A stretch of 13,574 nt of DNA from Bacteroidales bacterium UBA1458. GTDB taxonomy: Bacteria > Bacteroidota > Bacteroidia > Bacteroidales > VadinHA17. A program made the translations under genes and the position numbers. Where the stretch lies: assembly GCA_002325785.1 (NCBI GenBank), contig DCSU01000151.1, positions 1-13,574 on the forward strand, read 5' to 3'. Shown here one piece after another: positions 8,435 through 13,574 of this stretch. Under the pieces are notes generated by a model. That model did not search any database. It was given only the letters and a program-made list of their open reading frames with translations, and was not told the DNA's origin. Position 1 is the first letter of the stretch, and the number at the start of each line of letters is the position of its first letter.

Positions 8435-9559
8435 TTACCTCTCTGTTAAATTCACCCTCACCGGCATATTTTGTCTGAGCTGCATCAGACCGCTGGTTAT
8501 GACCGTATCTCCCACACTTATGCCTGAGAGTATCTCTACCATGGTCTCCGAACGGGTTCCTGAAACAACGGGAACGAGGTTAGCCTTACCTTTTTTATAG
8601 ATCCAAACCCTCTTTTCGTTCATTTCAGGCACTATAGCTTCTGAAGGTATTTGAATGGCATTGTTCTTTTCGTCTGTAATAAGCACGAGGTCAGCAAACA
8701 TGCCCGGCACCAGTTTCTTGTTACGGTTGTCATACCGTGCCCTGAGCCCGATGGTACGGGTTGCTTCGTCAACCCTGTAGTCAATGGCATAGACGGTTGC
8801 AAAAAACTCATCAGTGTATCCCTGTGCATTGAAAGAGATTCTTTTGCCCATCAGCTGCTGTGATACATACTTCTCCGGGATTGCAAATTCGAGCTTCATC
8901 TGTGAATAATCAATGAGATGGGCTATCTTGACCGAGGGTTGCACATAGGTTCCCTCGCTTACAAACCGGAATCCTATTGTACCGTCAAACGGGGCTCTCA
9001 CCTCTGTCTCGGCGATCCTGACCTTGAGCAGGTTGATGTCAGCCAGGATTACGTTATAGTCTGTCTGCAACTGGTCAAACGCCTCGCGGCTTACCGCGTC
9101 CTTTGCCAGTAGGACCCTCTGGCGTTCAAGTTTCTCGGAGAGCATCTTTTCCTGTATCTCAGCTCTTTGAAGCTGCGCCTGCAAATCCTCGTCGTAGATC
9201 TTGACCAGCAGGGCTCCTTTCTTAACCACAGAGCCCTCTTTGAAGAACACCCCGGTCACCTTTCCCGATACCTTACTCACAATGTCAACCTCTTCATTGG
9301 CCAGCAGGGTGCCGGCTGATCTGATCCCGTTTGTCAGGTATGATGGCTTTGCGATGGTGCCTGTCACAGGCAGTACTCCGCCCTGTTGTCCTCCCGGACC
9401 CTGCCCCTGGCCTTGTGCCGGTGACTGTCCCTTGGTGACAGGAAAAGCAGCATCTTTCAGATCCCCGTCGCCCCAGAGTCCCAGACGTGGACCAGCAAAC
9501 CATATTGCAAGAATTAGCGGAATACTTGACCACAATGCTATTTTAGTTCCTTTTTTCAT
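8435..9559 (-). CDS. RND periplasmic adaptor (membrane fusion protein)
   Basis: A 374-residue HlyD/MdtA-type adaptor that joins the inner-membrane pump to the outer-membrane channel. A hydrophobic N-terminal anchor covers about residues 7-23 with no lipobox Cys, so it looks membrane-anchored by the helix and not by lipid. Next is a Gln/Gly-rich flexible linker (about 45-61). The first half of the lipoyl-like barrel sandwich (about 87-122, VSKVSGKVTGVFFKEGS) follows, then a coiled-coil hairpin (about 125-182, EIQEKMLSEKLERQR). The second half has the classic VRAPFDGTIG (187-196). The beta-barrel domain contains TRTIGLRARYDN, and LVPGMFADLVL follows (283-293), then the membrane-proximal domain. 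It is the first gene of the efflux operon, with a candidate promoter just upstream. No regulator gene is adjacent. Confidence 0.95.
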   Translation of the reverse strand: MKKGTKIALWSSIPLILAIWFAGPRLGLWGDGDLKDAAFPVTKGQSPAQGQGQGPGGQQGGVLPVTGTIAKPSYLTNGIRSAGTLLANEEVDIVSKVSGKVTGVFFKEGSVVKKGALLVKIYDEDLQAQLQRAEIQEKMLSEKLERQRVLLAKDAVSREAFDQLQTDYNVILADINLLKVRIAETEVRAPFDGTIGFRFVSEGTYVQPSVKIAHLIDYSQMKLEFAIPEKYVSQQLMGKRISFNAQGYTDEFFATVYAIDYRVDEATRTIGLRARYDNRNKKLVPGMFADLVLITDEKNNAIQIPSEAIVPEMNEKRVWIYKKGKANLVPVVSGTRSETMVEILSGISVGDTVITSGLMQLRQNMPVRVNLTER

Positions 9560-9588
9560 CTATGATGGTAATTCATTATTCTGACCCA

Positions 9589-9623
9589 CAAAATTAGGGG
9601 TTTATTTAAATCATTATGTTAAA
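9589..9623 (-). promoter_or_regulatory. candidate Bacteroidota sigma-A promoter for the efflux operon
   Basis: Read on the minus strand, TAATTTTG (bases 9596 to 9589) is an exact fit to the Bacteroidota -7 consensus TAnnTTTG. It lies 29 bases before the adaptor ATG. The -33 element is weak: the nearest match to TTTG is TTTA at 9623-9620, with a spacer of 23 where 19-21 is usual. No operator-like palindrome is visible around it. The position, directly ahead of the first gene of the operon, supports the call. The weak -33 box keeps confidence moderate. Confidence 0.45.
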
Positions 9624-9683
9624 GTATATTAAAACAAAAAAGCGGGGTTTAACTATTTTAGCCAAATCATTGAAAGCAGGCTT

Positions 9684-10019
9684 TCAGTATTTGAGGATGA
9701 TCTCCTTCACGATCTTTTCCATGTTGTCAGTCATCCTCCGTGATGACACGGTAAAACCGTTGCAAAACATCGTGAATGCTACCCTTCTGCCGCTGTTGGT
9801 CGTTACATAACCGGCAAATGATTTTGCACTGGTGATGGTGCCGGTTTTTGCTACGACTCTCCCATTAAACAGCTCATCGAGGAAATAGTTCTTCATGGTG
9901 CCTGAAACTGCGCCTTCCGGGAGGGAGGCCAGGATTGCGTCCATGACGCTTTGCTGTCAGCTGAGCAATTCTGATGTGGCCTTGATGTTGATACAGCCCA
10001 AAAGTGTCCTGATATTCAT
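9684..10019 (-). pseudogene. dacB: C-terminal remnant of D-Ala-D-Ala carboxypeptidase/endopeptidase (PBP4, peptidase S13)
   Basis: PBP4-type enzymes trim peptidoglycan in the periplasm and are usually over 450 residues with SxxK, SxN and KTG motifs. Only the end is present. The open stretch from ATG 9944 gives 86 residues: ILASLPEGAVSGTMKNY, then VAKTGTITSAKSFAGYV with the third motif KTG (residues 33-35 of the stub), and RRVAFTMFCNGF, which match the family's C-terminus. Reading further upstream in the same frame meets a TGA at 9957-9959. Beyond it the frame stays open (ending in NIKATSELLS, plausible for the helix just before) back to an ATG at 10019 that overlaps the rlmN stop as ATGA. The neighbouring frame reads QDTFGLYQ, which could be a decayed DGSGLS-like piece, suggesting an extra frameshift. 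The Ser-Lys active site is absent, so no carboxypeptidase activity is expected. The identity of the stub is firm, and the extension past the TGA is inference. Confidence 0.75.
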
Positions 10020-11044
10020 AATGTTTTGTTTTGTTCCATGGTCGATAGCAGTCCGCATGCGGCGCTGATATCTTCTCCCCGGCTGGCGCGGATTGTTGCA
10101 GTGATGCCCCTGTCATTGAGACTGTCACGGAAGGCCTCCATCTCTTTCATGCCCGGACTGCTGTATTCTGAACCGGGAACGGCATGGAAGCGAATCAGGT
10201 TTACGCGGCAGCGGATGCCGTTGAGAATCCTGGCCAGTTCCTTTACATGAGCCGGGGTGTCATTCAACCCCTTGAATACAATGTATTCAAATGATACCCT
10301 CCTCTGCCGGCCAAAGTCGAATGCCCGTATTATGTCAAGTACCTCCTTCACGGGATGGGCCTTTTGTACCGGCATTAGGGCCTGTCGCTCCGCGTCAAAG
10401 GGAGTATGAAGACTGACGGCGAGGTGGCATCTGGTACTCTCCAGGAACTCCTTTATCCTGGCGGTGATACCTACGGTGCTGACGGTGATGCGGGTAGGGC
10501 TCCATCCGTAACCCCATTCTGAAGTGAGGATCTCAAGGCTTTTGAGAACCTCTTCAAGATTGTCGAGAGGCTCACCCATGCCCATGTAAACAATATTAGT
10601 AAGGGATGGGTGTTCGGGCAGGCTTCTGAACTGGTTCAGGATATCACCGGAGGTGAGGTTGCCCTGGAAACCCTGCTTTCCGGTCATACAAAAATGGCAT
10701 CCCATGCGGCAGCCCGCCTGCACTGAGAGGCACACGGTGACACGTTCGCGGTCAGGTATGACTGCCGTCTCAATGAACCTGTGATCGTCGATCCGGAAGA
10801 GATACTTCTTCGTGCCGTCAGCGGAGACAGTCTCTGATGAAGGAGGGGTCAGGCCTGTCACGAACTTTGCCTCCAGGAGACTGCGTGCCTTCAGGGAGAG
10901 ATCTGTCATGGCGCTGATCTCCGGCGCCTCTCTCTTGTATAGCCAACCTGCTATCTGACGGGCGGTGTATGACGGCAGTGACTCTGCTGCCGTTATGGAA
11001 TCCAGCTCCTTGAGCGTCTTTCCGAAAAGTCTGTCTGCAGTCAT
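10016..11044 (-). CDS. rlmN: dual-specificity 23S rRNA A2503 / tRNA A37 C2-methyltransferase
   Basis: A radical-SAM enzyme that methylates C2 of A2503 in 23S rRNA and A37 in some tRNAs, affecting peptidyl-transferase function and decoding accuracy. The 342 residues are full length. The [4Fe-4S] cluster motif is CRMGCHFC (Cys112, 116, 119). GMGEPLDN (155-162) is the SAM-binding motif. The methyl-carrying Cys330 lies in DISAACGLL, and the partner Cys105 (E. coli Cys118) in RVTVCLSVQAGC. The N-terminal SYTARQIAGWLYKR is the RNA-binding accessory domain. Both essential Cys are present, so it is RlmN and not an inactive relative. Cfr is unlikely in this housekeeping setting and given the N-terminal domain. 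Its ATG overlaps the stop of the preceding stub as TGATG, and its TGA overlaps an ATG as ATGA, so it sits tightly within a run of minus-strand genes led by dapF. Confidence 0.96.
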   Translation of the reverse strand: MTADRLFGKTLKELDSITAAESLPSYTARQIAGWLYKREAPEISAMTDLSLKARSLLEAKFVTGLTPPSSETVSADGTKKYLFRIDDHRFIETAVIPDRERVTVCLSVQAGCRMGCHFCMTGKQGFQGNLTSGDILNQFRSLPEHPSLTNIVYMGMGEPLDNLEEVLKSLEILTSEWGYGWSPTRITVSTVGITARIKEFLESTRCHLAVSLHTPFDAERQALMPVQKAHPVKEVLDIIRAFDFGRQRRVSFEYIVFKGLNDTPAHVKELARILNGIRCRVNLIRFHAVPGSEYSSPGMKEMEAFRDSLNDRGITATIRASRGEDISAACGLLSTMEQNKTL

Positions 11045-11259
11045 CAGAACCGGTAGGCTGCTTTAACCAGGTCATTGACGCTCCTGAAGGGCTTCGGCGG
11101 CTTCAGTTGGGCATTGAGGAAGTTGTAGATATCTGTTCTTATGCGCCTGGCTTCCCTGTAATCCATCCTGTCAAAAGAGTGGCCGCCAGGCATATCCTCG
11201 AAGATCTTGTAGTCGAAATTCTGTTTGCCGGCAGCCTTGAGTGATTTCATTTCTTTCAT
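11044..11259 (-). pseudogene. C-terminal stub of an alpha/beta-hydrolase (S9 prolyl-oligopeptidase-like)
   Basis: An uninterrupted 71-codon frame. The sequence FEDMPGGHSFDRMD, with His27 in a GGHSF setting, followed by a helix (REARRIRTDIYNFL) and a PPKPFRS tail, looks like the last part of an S9-type peptidase or related alpha/beta-hydrolase. In such enzymes this His completes the Ser-Asp-His triad. The nucleophile Ser and Asp regions, normally some hundreds of residues further upstream, are missing because dapF ends only four bases before this ATG. In the stub's own frame a TAA lies 18 bases before the ATG, so there is no hidden longer reading. It is therefore most simply the 3' remnant of a gene whose body was deleted. 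Its stop overlaps the rlmN start by one base (TGATG), so translation could still couple to rlmN. A genuine small protein cannot be excluded. The family assignment rests on my recognition of a short motif. Confidence 0.6.
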
Positions 11260-11263
11260 TGTA

Positions 11264-12043
11264 TTATATTTCTTTTACACCACTGAAGACATATGTTGCG
11301 GGACCGGTGAGGTAGATACCTGTTGCTCCCAGGCTGGTCAGGGTGAACCTGACCGAGAGTGTTCCTCCCCTGACAGTTATACGGGTCTCGGAAGTGACAA
11401 TTTTTCCGGCTATAGCTGCCGCAATGGCAGATGCAGTAACCCCTGTGCCGCAAGAAAGGGTTTCGTCCTCAACTCCGCGTTCATAGGTTCTCACATTAAG
11501 GCTTCCGTCCCTGATACTCACCAGGTCTACGTTGACTCCTTCGGGGGCATAACGTTCCGAGTAGCGCAGTGGTCTGCCGAAGGAGACCATATCGATGTTT
11601 TCGTTATTGTCAGTGAATACAACGAGGTGAGGCACTCCGGTATTTGCGAAGATTCCGTCAGGAGTCTCCCTGACTTTGGTGACATCGGATATGGAGACCT
11701 CGATTATATTGCCTCCCCTGTGCCTGGCGGTATGGGGCCCATCGCCTGTCATGAATGTGAGATCACGAAATCCGGCGAAATTCACCATCGCAAAGTGTGC
11801 TGTGCAGCGTGCCCCGTTGCCGCACATCTCCCCGGCAGATCCGTCGGCGTTGAAATAGAACATCCTGAAGTCATATCCGTCACAATCTTCAACAAGAATC
11901 AGCCCGTCGGCCCCGATTCCGAACCTCCGGTCGCATATCCGGCTGATAAGCTCGCTGTCAGCGTGGTCCAAAACGGCAGGAGTGTTTCTTATGATGATGA
12001 AATCATTGCCAGTGCCCTCATATTTGTTAAAGAGTATTTTCAT
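11264..12043 (-). CDS. dapF: diaminopimelate epimerase
   Basis: A cofactor-free cytoplasmic epimerase converting LL- to meso-diaminopimelate, the penultimate step of lysine synthesis and the source of the peptidoglycan cross-linking residue. The 259 residues are full length for Bacteroidota forms. The N-terminal FNKYEGTGNDFIIIRN is the family opening. The two catalytic Cys are Cys74 in EMCGNGARC and Cys198 in LSCGTGVTA. RTYERGVEDETLSC precedes the second Cys, as in the family, and FGIGADGLI (41-49) is conserved. It is first in the minus-strand run dapF, hydrolase stub, rlmN, dacB stub. It is divergent from degP across 174 bases. I find no strong TAnnTTTG box ahead of it. Confidence 0.97.
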   Translation of the reverse strand: MKILFNKYEGTGNDFIIIRNTPAVLDHADSELISRICDRRFGIGADGLILVEDCDGYDFRMFYFNADGSAGEMCGNGARCTAHFAMVNFAGFRDLTFMTGDGPHTARHRGGNIIEVSISDVTKVRETPDGIFANTGVPHLVVFTDNNENIDMVSFGRPLRYSERYAPEGVNVDLVSIRDGSLNVRTYERGVEDETLSCGTGVTASAIAAAIAGKIVTSETRITVRGGTLSVRFTLTSLGATGIYLTGPATYVFSGVKEI

Positions 12044-12217
12044 TCTGTTAAATTGAAGTTAATTATCCTGAAATGAGCCTGCCGGTCTGTTAAAAAAGCG
12101 AAAATTTGTAAAACAATTTAACATAATCAGGGTTGTAAAGATATCAATTCTTTACGGAGGCACGTAATTTGTTGATAATGGTAGTACAAAGAAAGAAACG
12201 ATAAAAATTATATAGTT
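12044..12217. other. divergent dapF/degP intergenic region with an imperfect inverted repeat
   Basis: This 174-base AT-rich spacer must hold the promoters of both dapF and degP. Neither strand has a full TAnnTTTG box. TAATTTG at 12165-12171 (+) and TAAATTG at 12121-12115 (-) are each one base short. An imperfect inverted repeat lies at 12103-12120: AAATTTGT, three A, ACAATTT, with one bulged base, which could be an operator. A GGAGG at 12156-12160 is 57 bases from the degP ATG and does not serve it. The bases right before that ATG are A-rich, as is common for Bacteroidota starts. Confidence 0.35.
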
Positions 12218-13574
12218 ATGAAAGGAAGGAGACTTATAACGACAATGGCTGTTGCTCTTTTCGGGGCGCTGGCGGGACTTTTCATTTTTACGAGGTTCCT
12301 TGACAGTGGAAGGATTTTAGTTGGCACTGACAATGCGAAGCAGGAGATCGAGGAGAACGCGAGGTACACATCTATGGTACCTCAATCGGGGGTGAATGAT
12401 TTTACCTTTGCCGCTGAGAAAACCGTCCATGGGGTAGTGCATGTTAAGACCAGGACTACGGTCAGCTCGTCAAATTCCAACCCGTTGTATGAATTCTTTT
12501 ATGGCCCGGGCGCCGACCGGCAAAGGGAGGTAAGGGGCTTCGGGTCGGGTGTGATAGTGACGGCCGACGGTTACATTGTAACCAATAATCATGTCATTGA
12601 TGAGGCGGATGAAGTGGATGTAACGCTTAATGACAAGCGTACATTCGAGGCCGAAGTGATAGGGCGTGACCCGAGTACTGATATAGCTGTACTCAGGATC
12701 AAGGCGACGGGTCTGCCTTTCATCAGGTTTGGCAATTCAGATGCAATAAGACTGGGAGAGTGGGTTCTGGCGGTAGGTAATCCGTTCAACCTGACATCAA
12801 CTGTTACGGCAGGGATTGTCAGCGCCCGCGGAAGGAGCCTCGGGCTGCTTGATAACCAGTACAGGATTGAATCATTCATTCAGACTGATGCTGCACTTAA
12901 TATGGGCAACAGTGGCGGAGCTCTTGTAAATACAAAAGGTCTGCTTGTAGGTATTACATCTGCTATAATCTCTCCAAGTGGTGCATATGCAGGTAACTCA
13001 TTTGCAATTCCAATTACCATAGTGAGAAAAGTTGTTGATGATCTTAAACAGTTCGGAGAGGTTCAAAGGGCAATTATCGGTGTCAACATAAGGGATGTGA
13101 ACTCAGATGATGCTGATAAATACAATCTGGAGAATGTAAGAGGTGTTATGATCACAGGTATTGTGGAAAATGGTTCTGCCGCAGAGGCTGGTCTGAAGGC
13201 AAATGATATAATAATCAGATTCGACGGAATGCCTGTCAATACTACAGCTGAGCTTCAGGAGCAGGTTGGAAAACATCGTCCGGGAGATAAATCAAAGGTT
13301 ACATATCTAAGGGGAGGAAAAGAAGGCACTGTAAATGTGACACTTAAAAATGTTGCAGGAAATACAGGTGTTGTTACTGCCCAGACTGGTACAGAAGTTG
13401 TATTTGGTGCACGACTTACAGGTCTCAGTTCTTCGGACCGGAACACTTTTGATGTCGAATACGGAGTAAAAGTAACTGAGATAAATGATGGAAAATTCAA
13501 GGATCTGGGGATCAGAAAAGGATATATTATCCTTAATGTTAACGGGAAAAAGGTCAATTCACCGGGTGATATCC
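12218..13574 (+). CDS. degP: DegP/HtrA family periplasmic serine protease-chaperone, 3'-partial
   Basis: An envelope quality-control protease that degrades or holds misfolded periplasmic proteins. The frame runs from ATG 12218 off the right edge (452 residues seen). An N-terminal basic and hydrophobic segment (MKGRRLITTMAVALFGALAG) serves as signal peptide or anchor. The trypsin-like domain has the complete triad: His125 in VTNNHVI, Asp155 in DPSTDIAVL and Ser232 in GNSGGAL. The spacings of 30 and 77 residues are close to E. coli DegP (30 and 75). The first PDZ domain follows, starting near IGVNIRD and including ENGSAAEAGLKANDIIIRF. The second begins near VVFGARLTGLSSSD and is cut after VNGKKVNSPGDI. 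The start is placed here because a signal-like sequence follows and the upstream bases are A-rich. DegQ is an equally good name. G+C drops noticeably in the second half of the visible gene. Confidence 0.94.
   Translation, partial: MKGRRLITTMAVALFGALAGLFIFTRFLDSGRILVGTDNAKQEIEENARYTSMVPQSGVNDFTFAAEKTVHGVVHVKTRTTVSSSNSNPLYEFFYGPGADRQREVRGFGSGVIVTADGYIVTNNHVIDEADEVDVTLNDKRTFEAEVIGRDPSTDIAVLRIKATGLPFIRFGNSDAIRLGEWVLAVGNPFNLTSTVTAGIVSARGRSLGLLDNQYRIESFIQTDAALNMGNSGGALVNTKGLLVGITSAIISPSGAYAGNSFAIPITIVRKVVDDLKQFGEVQRAIIGVNIRDVNSDDADKYNLENVRGVMITGIVENGSAAEAGLKANDIIIRFDGMPVNTTAELQEQVGKHRPGDKSKVTYLRGGKEGTVNVTLKNVAGNTGVVTAQTGTEVVFGARLTGLSSSDRNTFDVEYGVKVTEINDGKFKDLGIRKGYIILNVNGKKVNSPGDI

Noticed and set aside
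9671..9686. Palindrome TGAAAG-CAGG-CTTTCA at the dacB stub stop codon, as a terminator
   Set aside because: The stem is only six pairs with few G-C pairs, and on the minus strand it is followed by ATGATTTGG and not a run of T.
9874..10128. 84-codon minus-strand frame overlapping rlmN and the dacB stub, as a gene of its own
   Set aside because: Its first part is an out-of-frame reading of rlmN. The only interesting piece is QDTFGLYQ, better explained as a possible shifted part of decayed dacB.
11225..12076. Long plus-strand frame of 283 codons opposite dapF
   Set aside because: It lies antisense to a clear dapF with both catalytic Cys, and its translation shows no family resemblance. It is a shadow of the dapF codon pattern.
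12172..12204. Short leader peptide ahead of degP (ATG 12178, MVVQRKKR, with GGAGG at 12156-12160)
   Set aside because: It is only eight to ten codons with poor spacing to the GGAGG, no attenuator-like stem follows, and Bacteroidota rarely rely on Shine-Dalgarno sites.
12544..12879. Minus-strand frame of about 96 codons inside degP
   Set aside because: It is antisense to the protease domain with intact His-Asp-Ser triad, and no family features are seen.

Overview
The window reads as chromosomal core DNA from a member of the Bacteroidota, most likely an environmental Bacteroidales or Marinilabiliales-type organism. The evidence is the style of the proteins (a GyrB without the large proteobacterial C-terminal insert, and the efflux pump, DedA, RlmN and DegP forms), the lack of clear Shine-Dalgarno sites, one promoter box of the Bacteroidota TAnnTTTG type, and short degenerate tandem repeats in the one long spacer. 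Genus cannot be read from the sequence alone. Almost every gene is recognisable. I see no CRISPR array, tRNA, rRNA, insertion sequence or phage gene.

Layout. Positions 2-1819 (+) hold most of gyrB, cut by the left edge. Positions 1817-1980 are a patchwork of four kinds of short tandem repeat, beginning on the gyrB stop codon. Positions 2011-4090 (+) hold an APC-superfamily amino acid permease and a DedA membrane protein, one base apart. Positions 4080-9559 (-) hold a complete tripartite RND efflux operon, transcribed adaptor, then inner-membrane pump, then TolC-type outer-membrane channel. Its last gene overlaps dedA tail to tail. Positions 9684-12043 (-) hold dapF and rlmN, each followed directly by the C-terminal stub of another gene: an alpha/beta-hydrolase (S9-like) stub after dapF, and a broken dacB/PBP4 stub after rlmN. 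Positions 12218-13574 (+) hold degP/htrA, divergent from dapF and cut by the right edge.

How the genes work together. The efflux operon is a self-contained export machine spanning both membranes. dapF supplies meso-diaminopimelate for lysine and peptidoglycan, the dacB remnant is from a peptidoglycan hydrolase, and degP guards periplasmic protein quality. Cell-envelope functions therefore dominate the right two thirds of the window. rlmN is a translation-fidelity rRNA and tRNA methylase that seems to sit in the dapF operon.

I do not see a convincing undescribed system. The points most worth checking are the two C-terminal gene stubs packed against rlmN with overlapping start and stop codons, the layered repeat patchwork after gyrB, and a sharp drop in G+C inside degP.
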